In this document: piece by piece, positions 36,714-45,671 of the stretch
Numbering within the stretch: position 1 is the stretch's first letter
How the letters are laid out: every line of letters starts with the position of its first letter
Source: Lachnospiraceae bacterium MD308
GTDB taxonomy: Bacteria > Bacillota > Clostridia > Lachnospirales > Lachnospiraceae
Direction: 5' to 3'
Assembly: GCA_000403475.2 (NCBI GenBank)
Contig: KE159795.1
Location: forward strand, 736,807 to 800,806
Length of the DNA stretch: 64,000 bases
Translations under genes and position numbers: made by a program
Notes under the pieces: model-generated
What the model saw: only the letters and a program-made list of their open reading frames with translations
Database searches by the model: none
What the model was told of the DNA's origin: nothing

Positions 36714-37987
36714 TATCTGTCACCTACTTTCTCAGGATTTGCAATACATCCGGCAATTGCACTTGCCGCAGCCACTTCCGGCGAAGCAAGATAAATCAAT
36801 GATTCTACATGTCCCATCCTTCCCACAAAGTTGCGGTTCGTTGTAGACACACACTTCTCGCCTGCTGCCATAACGCCCATATGTCCTCCCATACACGGCC
36901 CGCAGCTAGGCGTATTCACCGCACAGCCTGCATCAATAAAGATATCTACAAGTCCTTCGGCAATACACTGTTTATAAATCTTCTGTGTCGCAGGAACGAC
37001 CATGACGCGCACATCCGGATGTACCGTATGTCCCTTAAGAATTGCGGCAGCTTTCCTCATATCGGTGAGTCTTCCGTTCGTACAAGAACCGATCACCACC
37101 TGATCAATCTTTATAGGCTCCATCGCCTCAATCTCATCAATCGTCTTAGCATTGCCCGGAAGATGCGGGAAAGCAACGGTCGGACGCACTTCACTGAGAT
37201 TAATCTCAACGACTTCGTCATACTGTGCATCTTCATCCGCACTGTATACTTTATATTCTTTCTTCGTATGCTCTTTCAGATATTCCTCTGTCAACTCATC
37301 TACCGGGAAAATTCCATTCTTAGCACCGGCCTCAATCGCCATATTCGCCATCGTGAAGCGGTCGTCCATCGTAAGGTTCGCAATTCCGTCCCCCACGAAC
37401 TCCATAGACTTATAGAGCGCCCCATCCACACCAATCTTTCCAATAATATGGATGATAATGTCTTTACCGGTTACATACGGCCCCGGCTTCCCGGTAAGCA
37501 CAAATTTGGTTGCACTTGGAACTTTAAACCAAAGCTCCCCTGTCGCCATTCCTGTAGCAATATCTGTAGTTCCTACACCCGTCGAAAATGCGCCCAGCGC
37601 TCCATATGTACAAGTGTGTGAATCTGCGCCAATTATGCACTCTCCTGCTGCCACAACTCCGGCCTCAGGTAAAATCGCATGCTCCACTCCGGATTTCCCC
37701 TGTTCAAAATACCAGGATAACCCCTGTTCCTTCGCATATTCACGAATTGCCTTGGAATTCTCTGCAGATTTAATATCTTTATTCGGAGTAAAATGATCCG
37801 GCACGAAGACAACCTTATCCTTATCAAATACTTTATCTGACATCTGCTTTACAATCGGCAGCGCCATAGGCCCGGTAATATCATTCGCCATAACTACATC
37901 TAATTTTGCCTCTATCAACTGACCTGCCACTACGCTTTCAAGTCCTGCATGCGCCGCCAGAATTTTCTGCGTCATTGTCATTCCCAT
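36713..37987 (-). CDS. leuC: 3-isopropylmalate dehydratase large subunit
   Basis: A 424-residue aconitase-family subunit, of the short LeuC2/HacA-like type. The cluster ligands are in the motifs SCTNGR and CGPCMGG, with an earlier GADSHTC. It begins with AAGGAGG at 8 nt. Only 22 bp separate it from the stop of the large surface-protein gene, with no terminator between, so the leucine genes may be read from that gene's promoter as well. No leuA or leuB is present in the window. Confidence 0.95.
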   Translation of the reverse strand: MGMTMTQKILAAHAGLESVVAGQLIEAKLDVVMANDITGPMALPIVKQMSDKVFDKDKVVFVPDHFTPNKDIKSAENSKAIREYAKEQGLSWYFEQGKSGVEHAILPEAGVVAAGECIIGADSHTCTYGALGAFSTGVGTTDIATGMATGELWFKVPSATKFVLTGKPGPYVTGKDIIIHIIGKIGVDGALYKSMEFVGDGIANLTMDDRFTMANMAIEAGAKNGIFPVDELTEEYLKEHTKKEYKVYSADEDAQYDEVVEINLSEVRPTVAFPHLPGNAKTIDEIEAMEPIKIDQVVIGSCTNGRLTDMRKAAAILKGHTVHPDVRVMVVPATQKIYKQCIAEGLVDIFIDAGCAVNTPSCGPCMGGHMGVMAAGEKCVSTTNRNFVGRMGHVESLIYLASPEVAAASAIAGCIANPEKVGDR

Positions 37988-38009
37988 TACGACAACCTCC
38001 TTATTGTTC

Positions 38010-40397
38010 TTAGTCTTTACGTGCTATTCTAACACAAGTAAATATCGAGACGCAAGAAAGAATCAACAATAACATAAGAAGCATCAAGGAATTATTATCT
38101 CCTGTTTTTACAGAAACTGGTTTTCTCTTAATTTCAGGTATCGGATTTTTCGGTTCTTTTTTTACACCTTTTACCATTTCCGGTTTTTCCGGCTCTTCAG
38201 GTTCTTCCGGAGTCTCTGGTTCTTTTGGCTTTTCCGGTTCCTTGAAAGAGATCGTCTGGTCTGCGGACTCAAGGTCTTTGTGCTCTGCCACTAATATGCC
38301 CGGTTCCTCCTCATTCTCTATCTCATAAAGCTCTTCAAATATAACGACATCTTTGTCTTTTAAAGCAGAAGAATCAAAGGTAAATTCCATCTCTGTACTT
38401 CCATCCTTCACACCCGCTGTAAAAGTTTTCTGCGAAACAATCGGAACACCGTCGGAATCCGTCAGAGGCTCTCCTGTACTTTTATCTACAATACTTCCCA
38501 CCAGCATATATTTCTGGTTTTTCTTCAAATTATTATAGGATACCCTGTCAATAATTGTTGACGAAGCTCCCGGCACGCAGTCGTGCGTTCCTGAATCTTT
38601 ATCTCTGGCTGTTGTATGGATTCCTATGCCGTCATTCTCTATATTATTCAGGTTTATAACTGTCTTGTTTCTATTGATAACCACCGTATCCCTGTACATG
38701 GTCATACCGGAGTTATTTTTACCTTTTATTTCCTCTAACTCATAGGTATCAAAAGGAAGCGCTCCGTCAGCATCATTCACCGGAGCCGATGTGCCGTCCT
38801 TCAATTTGCCGAACCAGATCCCGCTTCCTCCTTTTCCGGCATTTGTATCATGGGAATGTTTGATAAATGAAGATGAGGTGTCGTACTCTCCATTTTCATC
38901 CGTAACAAATACATGGGATTCTCCCGTTGTTTTTGAAGTAAGCTTAAACTCTACTCCCGCCATCGCTTCTTTACTGTCTTCACGGATTTTTCTCAGTGAC
39001 AGATCACCCCGGATAACCTCATCGGACACTTCATATTTATTTCCTCCTGCAAGTTCCCCCGCTCCTTCCCCATTCTGAGTAATCTGGGTCACATATGCTC
39101 CTTTATCTATCCGCTCGCCCGTCTTGACGTTTTTAAGAACTGCTCCCTCTATCAGATATCCTTTTGGCGCCTTTGTCTCCTCTATAGAAACCGTTCCTAA
39201 TGGAAGAACGGCTTTACCACCGCTCCTGTAATAATCGTCTCCTCCTACTTTGCAATTGTCGTTCCCCAGCTCGGCACAGTATACGGTAACACCATTTTCT
39301 TTCATCTCTACTGTCTTTACAATCCATTTTCTCTTTGCCTGAGATTGATAAGAATCATAAGCCGGCAGATTCTCCTTCGTGTACAATCCGTCATAATAGC
39401 AGATCGTAAATTCTGCATCTTTTAATGATGCCCCGCCTTGTGCTAAAGATTTTCCGGTCTCTGTATCAAGCTTTTTTATATTAAGTGTCAAAGGTGCATA
39501 TCCCGGCACTTCCTTCACAGTAAGAGTCTCTTTCTCTCCAAATCCTACCGTTACCGGATATACTTCTTCATCCAGCTTATATCCTTTCGAAGCCTTTATC
39601 TCTTTGACATAATATTTGCCGGATTCTAATGTGACAAATTCTGTATTCCCATTCTCGTCTGTAGTCATCGTATGCACAAGCTTCGTACACGCAGCATCCG
39701 AATATATCCCGTACTGCGCGCCGGCAAGGCTGTAACATTTATTGTTCTTTATTACTTCCGCATCAGACGGGAGCTTTTTCAGCTTGAATTCACCGGTTTT
39801 CAAAGTTGGCGCTAAAAGAACCGCCACCTCCTGCATATCCGGAACTTCTATATTCTCCCATGCTGTGCCATGTCCTGTATAATTAGGCGCCTCTTTCTTC
39901 ACTGTTTTTTCCAACTCCGAATAAAAAGCCTTTTGTTCTTCCACGGACATGTCAATATCACTGACATACTGACGCCAGCCGCCGTCCCCGATATGGTCTC
40001 TTTGTATGTACCATATCATACACTGTGTCAACATATATTTTTCTGCTTTGGAATATTTCTCTATATCAAAAATATGTTCCTGTGCCAGACATGCCATTAC
40101 CAGCTCTTCCCCTGGAAGGAATTTTTTGATGCTGACTTCTTTGGCTTCCCCTGCATCCGACGACTTTTCCATATGCACACAATACGCGATCTGCCCGTCT
40201 ACCTTATGCATCTTTGCCTGATATTTCATCTGATGCACTCCATTATGGTACTGATCATAATGACCAACATAGCTCTCTGTAATATTATGAGATGCCGCCT
40301 TGGTCTCATACATCACAAAAAAGGGTACAAAATTAAAAGCCATAGCAAACAAAACAACTACCGCAGTTACTTTCCTTATTAAATTTCTTCTGTTCAT
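38010..40397 (-). CDS. Large surface protein with a thioester domain, SpaA/CnaB and VaFE repeats
   Basis: A 795-residue wall protein. It has a signal peptide (about 1-35), a TQxA-type thioester domain with Cys73 (AYCVHM) and Gln125 (LTQCMIW) as the likely pair, then several CnaB-like isopeptide domains with E-box motifs ([31 protein letters not shown]) and a late VaFE-like domain (VIFEELYEI). A Pro/Glu repeat stalk (about 720-745) and a variant sorting signal (SVKTGDNN, a hydrophobic helix and a basic tail) follow. The family uses the thioester to bond covalently to host or other surfaces. No sortase is near. The ATG at 40397 follows AAGGAG. Confidence 0.88.
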   Translation of the reverse strand: MNRRNLIRKVTAVVVLFAMAFNFVPFFVMYETKAASHNITESYVGHYDQYHNGVHQMKYQAKMHKVDGQIAYCVHMEKSSDAGEAKEVSIKKFLPGEELVMACLAQEHIFDIEKYSKAEKYMLTQCMIWYIQRDHIGDGGWRQYVSDIDMSVEEQKAFYSELEKTVKKEAPNYTGHGTAWENIEVPDMQEVAVLLAPTLKTGEFKLKKLPSDAEVIKNNKCYSLAGAQYGIYSDAACTKLVHTMTTDENGNTEFVTLESGKYYVKEIKASKGYKLDEEVYPVTVGFGEKETLTVKEVPGYAPLTLNIKKLDTETGKSLAQGGASLKDAEFTICYYDGLYTKENLPAYDSYQSQAKRKWIVKTVEMKENGVTVYCAELGNDNCKVGGDDYYRSGGKAVLPLGTVSIEETKAPKGYLIEGAVLKNVKTGERIDKGAYVTQITQNGEGAGELAGGNKYEVSDEVIRGDLSLRKIREDSKEAMAGVEFKLTSKTTGESHVFVTDENGEYDTSSSFIKHSHDTNAGKGGSGIWFGKLKDGTSAPVNDADGALPFDTYELEEIKGKNNSGMTMYRDTVVINRNKTVINLNNIENDGIGIHTTARDKDSGTHDCVPGASSTIIDRVSYNNLKKNQKYMLVGSIVDKSTGEPLTDSDGVPIVSQKTFTAGVKDGSTEMEFTFDSSALKDKDVVIFEELYEIENEEEPGILVAEHKDLESADQTISFKEPEKPKEPETPEEPEEPEKPEMVKGVKKEPKNPIPEIKRKPVSVKTGDNNSLMLLMLLLILSCVSIFTCVRIARKD

Positions 40398-40416
40398 ATA
40401 CAATCTCCTTTTCTTT

Positions 40417-40488
40417 CTACCAAGTATTTTTAACGATTCCCTGCAAAATAGCAGCAAAAAACAACAGTCTGGACTGTAACGTAATCAT
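40417..40488 (-). CDS. Possible 23-residue leader peptide or micro-protein before the surface-protein gene
   Basis: A short frame with a strong ribosome binding site (GGGAGG, 4 nt before ATG at 40488), coding a hydrophobic peptide (MITLQSRLLFFAAILQG, then IVKNTW). It ends 19 bp before the surface-protein ATG and lies inside its long untranslated leader (about 210 nt from the mapped-looking promoter). It may be a translation-control peptide, a tiny membrane protein or chance. The dyad ACAGTC-N2-GACTGT (40464-40477) overlaps it. Confidence 0.35.
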   Translation of the reverse strand: MITLQSRLLFFAAILQGIVKNTW

Positions 40489-40616
40489 ATACCTCCCTTC
40501 CATGTAAATTTCTCGTTTTGGAAATTTGGGATGATACTCCCACATGAGAACTATCTCACTTTGAATTGATTCAAATAATCTTTTAGAAAATAGAATTTCT
40601 TTAGACGAGTGCTTTT

Positions 40617-40645
40617 ATCATAAATACATTTCTTGTATTTGTCAA
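40617..40645 (-). promoter_or_regulatory. Promoter of the surface-protein gene
   Basis: Minus-strand consensus TTGACA (40645-40640), 17-bp spacer, TATGAT (40622-40617). The leader of about 210 nt holds several dyads: TTTGAAT-N2-ATTCAAA (40560-40575), TGAGA-N4-TCTCA (40544-40557) and ACAGTC-N2-GACTGT. Confidence 0.7.
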
Positions 40646-40653
40646 TAGCATTT

Positions 40654-40683
40654 TTGTAAAATTAATGTTATTATAAATATAAT
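40654..40683 (+). promoter_or_regulatory. Promoter of feoAB
   Basis: Plus-strand TTGTAA (40654-40659), 18-bp spacer, TATAAT (40678-40683), divergent from the surface-protein promoter a few bases away. Confidence 0.65.
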
Positions 40684-40684
40684 A

Positions 40685-40697
40685 GATAATGATTATC
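40685..40697 (+). promoter_or_regulatory. Fur box at the feoAB start site
   Basis: GATAATGATTATC, a perfect 6-1-6 Fur-type palindrome. It begins one base after the -10 of feoAB and covers the expected transcription start, so iron-loaded Fur would block transcription. Confidence 0.85.
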
Positions 40698-40724
40698 AAA
40701 ACCAGAACAAAAGAGGGATTATAG

Positions 40725-40955
40725 ATGACACTAAAGCAAGGAAAGAATAACCAGACCTACCAGGTACTTTCCATCAAAACGGAGCAGAAGCTTGAACGCA
40801 GATTGGAAGCACTTGGTCTGACACAAGGAACCCACATCACGATTCTAAATAATGACAAAAAGGGGTCGCTCACTGCAAAATTCCGCGGGACCAGATTTGC
40901 TCTCGGCAAAAGGATTGCGGACCACATTGAGGTAAAGGAGGTTCCATGTTCATGA
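40725..40955 (+). CDS. feoA: FeoA family protein
   Basis: A 76-residue SH3-like protein of the ferrous iron uptake system. It has the family pattern ERRLEALGLTQGTHITIL, then a basic strand and ALGKRIADHIEV near the end. It is the first gene of the Fur-controlled operon; the stop lies 10 bp inside feoB, so the two are translationally coupled. It is thought to help the FeoB transporter. Confidence 0.88.
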   Translation: MTLKQGKNNQTYQVLSIKTEQKLERRLEALGLTQGTHITILNNDKKGSLTAKFRGTRFALGKRIADHIEVKEVPCS

Positions 40956-42994
40956 AGAATACAATTAATGTAGGATTTATCGGCAATCCCAACTGCGGAA
41001 AAACTACTCTTTTTAACGCTTATACCGGCGCTAACTTAAAAGTCGCAAACTGGCCCGGCGTTACTGTTGAAAAAAAAGAAGGGCAGACCGAGTATGAAGG
41101 AGAGACTTTCAAGCTCATTGATCTCCCCGGCATCTACAGCTTAAGTTCATATACCATGGAAGAGACCGTATCCCGACAATGCATAATGAGCAATGAAGTA
41201 GATGTCCTGGTAAATGTAGTAGATGCCTCCTGCCTCGAACGCAATCTCTATCTCACTCTACAGCTCATCGAGCTTGGAAAACCGGTAGTGCTCGCTCTTA
41301 ACATGATGGATATTGTAGAAGAACGAGGCATGGAAATAGACCTTCACCGTCTTCCCGAAATGCTTGGCATCCCTGCGATTCCTGTCTCAGCGCGCAAAAA
41401 GTCAGGATTGTCTATCTTGATGCACGCTGTGGCACACCATAAGGATAATCTGCATCAAAGCCCATTTATCCACCATCACCCGGGTCTTAATTCCACCCAT
41501 GTCCATGATCATCACAAGGAATATGCAATGGTGTATGAAGATGATATTGAAGACAAGATAGATTATATCATCAACCAGCTTTGTATAAAATACAGCGAAC
41601 TCCCAAACAAACGCTGGCACGCTATTAAACTTCTTGAAAAGGATGCAGACATTACAAAACAGTATCCATTAGATATGAATGAGGTAATTGACAGAAGCTA
41701 TGAAAAGGACATAATCAATCAGAAATACAATTTCATCGAAGAAATTATTTCCGAAATTCTTGTAAATAAATCAGAAAAGGAAGCTGCAACTGACAAAATT
41801 GACCTTTATCTTACAAGCCCTTTACTTGGACTGCCCATTTTTCTTGTGATTATGGCACTTGTGTTCTTTCTGACCTTCACAATAGGGGATTGGCTGAAAG
41901 GATATTTCGAAATCGGATTAGAGAATTTTTCTCTTTTTGCGTCCAATGGCCTTGCCGCAATACATACAAATCCAATGCTTTCTTCCTTGATTCTTGATGG
42001 AATTATAGCCGGCGTAGGAGGAATCCTTACATTTCTGCCCAATATTTTTATCCTCTTTTTTGCTCTGGCAATTCTAGAGGACAGTGGTTATATGTCAAGA
42101 GTCGCATTTGTTATGGATGATATTATGAGCTGTCTGGGATTATCCGGACGCGCATTCCTTCCTCTCCTTTTAGGCTTCGGATGCACTGTGCCTGCCCTGA
42201 TGGCCTCCCGCGCATTGGAGAACCCAAAAGACCGCTTCAAAACCATCCTTGTTACACCTTTTATGTCCTGCAGTGCAAGACTTCCCATTTACGTCTTGTT
42301 CTCCTCGATGTTTTTTGGGAAAAACGCCATGTTTGTGTGCTATTTCCTCTATATTCTCGGAATTGTTGTAGCTATTACAACCGCATACATACTGTCAAAA
42401 ATTGACGGAAGTAAGTCGGAGCACGCGCTATTGATTGAATTGCCGGAATACAAATCACCAAATGCACACACGATCGCAATTTACGTCTGGGAAAAAGTAA
42501 AAGATTATTTAAGCAAAGCCGGAACCGTTATTTTTATTGCTTCTGTTATCATGTGGGTAATCCTGAATTTTGGCCCTACGGGTTATGTGAGAGATATCAG
42601 CCAAAGCTTCGGTTCTTTAATCGGAAAAATAATTGCTCCTCTCTTCAAACCAATAGGTCTTGGTTACTGGCAAATTGTTGTTGCACTGATTGCCGGTATC
42701 GCGGCAAAAGAGGTAGTCGTATCAAGCTGCAGTGTCTTGTTCGGTATTCAGAATATCACCTCTGCTTCTGGAATGAATTCCATGGTATCTGCTTTAAGCT
42801 CCCTGGGGTTTGGTTCCGCCAACGGACTTTCATTGATGGTATTCTGCCTTCTGTACATCCCTTGTACCGCCTCTATCGCAACTATGCACCGGGAATTGGG
42901 GAGTGTAAAGAATACCCTCCTGATTATCTTATACCAACTTGCTACAGCATGGATTATGAGCTTCCTCATATACCATCTAGCTCTGCTTCTATAA
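40946..42994 (+). CDS. feoB: Ferrous iron transport protein B
   Basis: A 682-residue membrane GTPase that imports Fe2+. The G domain has GNPNCGKTT (G1), LIDLPGIYSL (G3) and NMMD (G4); the membrane part carries two related gate regions (SCSARLPIYV and the matching C-terminal repeat) and about eight helices. A His-rich stretch at residues 160-190 (11 His in 31 residues, including HHH and HVHDHH) lies at the edge of the cytosolic domain and may bind metal. The start can be either of two ATGs (40946 or 40952); AAAGGAGG precedes both. Confidence 0.96.
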   Translation: MFMKNTINVGFIGNPNCGKTTLFNAYTGANLKVANWPGVTVEKKEGQTEYEGETFKLIDLPGIYSLSSYTMEETVSRQCIMSNEVDVLVNVVDASCLERNLYLTLQLIELGKPVVLALNMMDIVEERGMEIDLHRLPEMLGIPAIPVSARKKSGLSILMHAVAHHKDNLHQSPFIHHHPGLNSTHVHDHHKEYAMVYEDDIEDKIDYIINQLCIKYSELPNKRWHAIKLLEKDADITKQYPLDMNEVIDRSYEKDIINQKYNFIEEIISEILVNKSEKEAATDKIDLYLTSPLLGLPIFLVIMALVFFLTFTIGDWLKGYFEIGLENFSLFASNGLAAIHTNPMLSSLILDGIIAGVGGILTFLPNIFILFFALAILEDSGYMSRVAFVMDDIMSCLGLSGRAFLPLLLGFGCTVPALMASRALENPKDRFKTILVTPFMSCSARLPIYVLFSSMFFGKNAMFVCYFLYILGIVVAITTAYILSKIDGSKSEHALLIELPEYKSPNAHTIAIYVWEKVKDYLSKAGTVIFIASVIMWVILNFGPTGYVRDISQSFGSLIGKIIAPLFKPIGLGYWQIVVALIAGIAAKEVVVSSCSVLFGIQNITSASGMNSMVSALSSLGFGSANGLSLMVFCLLYIPCTASIATMHRELGSVKNTLLIILYQLATAWIMSFLIYHLALLL

Positions 42995-42996
42995 CA

Positions 42997-43035
42997 AAAA
43001 GATGTGCAGGTCTCTTTAATTCCTGCACATCTTTT
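42997..43035 (+). terminator. Terminator between feoB and the PHP gene
   Basis: A 14-bp perfect stem (AAAAGATGTGCAGG with CCTGCACATCTTTT). It is followed by CTTTTATC on the plus strand and, being symmetric, also ends the opposing PHP gene. Confidence 0.88.
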
Positions 43036-43044
43036 CTTTTATCT

Positions 43045-43872
43045 TTACTGCATCTTTCCATGCAAATATTCAAACTCAATGGGGTCTATCGGATCAATCG
43101 GATTCTCTATCTCACTTTTCAGCTTCCGTTTTCTTCTCTTTAAAAGCTCCCCACTCTTATTATAAAACCAAAAAGAATACGGCAATATCTTACTCGCCTT
43201 TCCAATCCGTTCCTTCGTCGTTCTTGTATAAAGTGTGCCGCCTGTCTCAATCGGCACTTTTCTGCGGATAAGCGAAATCAGCTCTGTCTCACATGTTACT
43301 GTCTCCGGCAAAATCGTATATGCCTTCCCTACACAATCTAATTTGTGAGAATCACTTCCTGCTATACCAGGCTTTTTATATTTCTCCGCCAGTTTCACAG
43401 CCCCCTCATTAGAATGATTCGGCTCACAGGCATTGAATGTCTCAATAAAATCAAATCTCTTAGTAACCTCCGGCGCGCGGTAATACTTCTTTGTGTGAGC
43501 GAAGCTCATATATTTTTCTCCACACGGATGCGCCGGTCCCAAAATCCCGCCATGACGGTGTACAAAATCAATCAGAACTGCAACTGACATCCCCCGAAGC
43601 TCCAGAAGACGCATCTTCACCCCCTCAGGCATGATACAAAGAATATGTCCCGCATCACATGTATCATACTCCATGCCTTTAAGCACAACAAAATCTTCAT
43701 GTGCTTTGCCTTTCATATTATTTTTCCAATATCTATATCCCTTATACGTATCATGATCTGTAATCAGCATCCCGTCAAAGCCATCTTCTTTTAGTTTTAT
43801 GATATAATCATCAAGGCTAACCTTGCTGTCAATCGAGCCTTCTTTTACATGACAGTGCATATCAAGCTTCAT
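43045..43872 (-). CDS. PHP domain metal-dependent phosphoesterase
   Basis: A 275-residue cytosolic protein with the PHP signatures: DMHCHVKEGS at the N-terminus (HxH), LITDHDTYKG, HPCGEKYM and GSDSHKLD near the C-terminus. Members cleave phosphoesters (for example nucleotides or 3',5'-bisphosphates); the substrate is unknown. The ATG at 43872 follows GGAGGAG at 6 nt; the longer frame adds six codons that include this site. It is a single-gene unit. Confidence 0.88.
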   Translation of the reverse strand: MKLDMHCHVKEGSIDSKVSLDDYIIKLKEDGFDGMLITDHDTYKGYRYWKNNMKGKAHEDFVVLKGMEYDTCDAGHILCIMPEGVKMRLLELRGMSVAVLIDFVHRHGGILGPAHPCGEKYMSFAHTKKYYRAPEVTKRFDFIETFNACEPNHSNEGAVKLAEKYKKPGIAGSDSHKLDCVGKAYTILPETVTCETELISLIRRKVPIETGGTLYTRTTKERIGKASKILPYSFWFYNKSGELLKRRKRKLKSEIENPIDPIDPIEFEYLHGKMQ

Positions 43873-43949
43873 AAGCAGCTCCTCCTTCACAATTTATCAT
43901 CTGATTTTAATATTATACCACTTTCTAATAAAAATACAATCCACGCTGT

Positions 43950-44672
43950 CTATTCCTCTTCTTCATCATCTAAAAGCATTCTTGCCTTTTCAACTTCAGA
44001 TTCCATAGAATCTTTTTTCTTTGTTTTTCCTTTAAGCTCTTTTTCTTTTTTTCCCGCTTTTTTAGAATGCAATAAAAACTGCACTACGATACCAAAAACC
44101 GCCAATCCTCCTGCTATTCCAAGACCAATAAACTTGTTGTCCGTAAGCCCGGCCAATGATGCAATCCCTGTCCCTGCCGAAACTCCCCCTGTTAAAGCGG
44201 TAATAATAATTGCTCCCGGCTCCGAAAATATCATTGCTATAATTCCTAAAACAACCGCCGCTCCAAGTGCTGCTATAACATATGTCTTCTCCCCGGTTCC
44301 TACAAACACGAACATACCCGAAACCACAGTGATAAATACCATGAGGAAAATCCCAACCCTGTGCAGGAAAAAAAGTAGTGCTGCCAGGAATACTGCACTG
44401 GCAAAGATAATGATGATTCTTGTAATTCCATCAATTCCGGCAATGCTGCTGATAACAGCGCCCGCTGCTACTCCTATGCCAAGACCCATCAGTGCAGAAA
44501 TAACTTTAATCAACTTAAATCCCAAAAAACAAAACAGCACACCCATAATGACAGAAGCTATTGTTACGCCCATCCCAAGTTTTCCTAACTTCCCTGCAAC
44601 GAATACTGCAGTCGGGCCGTCAGAACCTCCGATCGTTCCGATAAGCTCTTTCACATTCTGTAAATTATCCAT
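43950..44672 (-). CDS. Membrane protein with an IGGSDGPTA motif and an acidic tail
   Basis: A 240-residue protein with about seven hydrophobic helices (about 33-195) of Gly/Ala-rich type and a cytosolic tail that is first basic (KKAGKKEKELKGK) and then acidic (DDEEEE). Residues 13-25 (TIGGSDGPTAVFV) resemble a loop in the beta subunits of sodium-pumping decarboxylases, though the rest does not look like one. The membrane part recalls DUF4203/TMEM198-like proteins. Function unknown. It lies downstream of a small-RNA-like unit ended by its own terminator. Confidence 0.7.
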   Translation of the reverse strand: MDNLQNVKELIGTIGGSDGPTAVFVAGKLGKLGMGVTIASVIMGVLFCFLGFKLIKVISALMGLGIGVAAGAVISSIAGIDGITRIIIIFASAVFLAALLFFLHRVGIFLMVFITVVSGMFVFVGTGEKTYVIAALGAAVVLGIIAMIFSEPGAIIITALTGGVSAGTGIASLAGLTDNKFIGLGIAGGLAVFGIVVQFLLHSKKAGKKEKELKGKTKKKDSMESEVEKARMLLDDEEEE

Positions 44673-44745
44673 ACTTCCTTCTCCTTTGTTCCTTAATATC
44701 TTTTCCCCTTGATACTATCTTATCTCACAATTTATATAAAGGCAA

Positions 44746-44790
44746 GCAAAAAGATGGGTATCAAATATATTCCATAAATGACACCCACCT
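44746..44790 (-). terminator. Terminator of a candidate small RNA
   Basis: Minus-strand stem AGGTGGGTGTC with GATACCCATCT (11 bp including two G-U pairs), then TTTTGC. It lies between the candidate transcript and the start of the membrane-protein gene at 44672. Confidence 0.6.
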
Positions 44791-44951
44791 TTAATGAACT
44801 TCAATATCCATTGGACTGTACCTCTTTCTTAATTTTTTTACAACTAACTAACTTAAGTTTTTGGTGGTCCGTACCTCCTTTTCTTAAATTATCAAACATC
44901 AGATAGGATAAACCTTTTGTTTTTTCTATCCGTTGGTTTGATTTTGTTTAT
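44791..44951 (-). ncRNA. Candidate small RNA or attenuated leader
   Basis: This stretch has no credible gene. A good minus-strand promoter (TTGACA at 44986-44981, 17-bp spacer, TAATAT at 44963-44958) would start RNA near 44951, and a terminator ends it at about 44746, giving an RNA of about 200 nt. It contains a near-repeated element: GGAGGTACGGACCA and AGAGGTACAGTCCA, about 53 nt apart. It could be an independent small RNA or a conditional terminator in the leader of the membrane-protein gene. Confidence 0.4.
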
Positions 44952-45039
44952 GTTGTTATATTATCACTTTATTTTTTATTTGTCAATATTTATTTTAAAA
45001 ATTTTATATTTCTCTGATTTTTCTGATTTCTCCAAAAAA

Positions 45040-45069
45040 ATAACGGCACAGCATACACCACACCGTTAT
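45040..45069 (-). terminator. Terminator of the DUF6465-like gene
   Basis: Minus-strand stem ATAACGG with CCGTTAT, followed by TTTTTTT, 25 bp past the stop at 45095. Confidence 0.75.
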
Positions 45070-45094
45070 CTCTATACATATTTCTTTCGTATAT

Positions 45095-45550
45095 CTAGAA
45101 TGCTACTGCACCAGTCTCCGTCTTGTTAATAACATAATATACTGCTGCTTCTTCTGGCTTTATGTAAAGCTCAACACTCTTGATATCCCCAACCTTCTTA
45201 CCTGACTTTGTCCACGCCTTCTTGACATTGGCAAGGATATCCTTCTCATCTACCTGCTTTCCGTAATACTCAACAACCGTCTTAACCTTGATCTCTTTCT
45301 TAACTGCCGGTTTCTTTGTAGCTGCAGGCTTAGCTGCTTTTTTGGCCGCTGCTTTCACCTCTGTAGTTATGCTTTCTACCTTCTTATCTTCCGTAACACT
45401 GCTTTCTGCGGGCACCTTCTTCTCTGCTGCTTTATGATCTGCAGAACTCTTATCGGGCGCTGCCTTAACTGTCGATGCATTCTCTGGTACTGTCTTTACT
45501 GATGCCTTAACTGTCGATGCAGATGTTTTGGTTGCTCTCTTTGTGGCCAT
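45095..45550 (-). CDS. DUF6465-like protein with a histone-like Lys/Ala-rich N-terminus
   Basis: A 151-residue cytosolic protein. Residues 1-95 are low complexity, rich in Lys, Ala, Thr and Val with repeated ASTVKA and AAKKAAKPA units, like H1-type DNA-binding tails. The compact C-terminal domain (about 95-151) ends KSVELYIKPEEAAVYYVIN. I associate this pattern with DUF6465 of Lachnospiraceae; its function is unknown. The ATG at 45550 follows AGGAGGAG at 5 nt. Confidence 0.78.
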   Translation of the reverse strand: MATKRATKTSASTVKASVKTVPENASTVKAAPDKSSADHKAAEKKVPAESSVTEDKKVESITTEVKAAAKKAAKPAATKKPAVKKEIKVKTVVEYYGKQVDEKDILANVKKAWTKSGKKVGDIKSVELYIKPEEAAVYYVINKTETGAVAF

Positions 45551-45671
45551 AATAACTCCTCCTAGTCCCATAAAACCTTATTGCCTTCGTGGACATTATA
45601 TCATATCTTAAGAAAAAAGCAATTCTCTGGCAAAATCCCATTGTTTTGCCCTAAAAACCGTATAATTCCGC

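Noticed and set aside
44810-44890. Guanidine-II (mini-ykkC) riboswitch
   Set aside because: One hairpin could present an ACGG loop, but the second copy reads ACAG, the stems have mismatches and the downstream gene does not fit.
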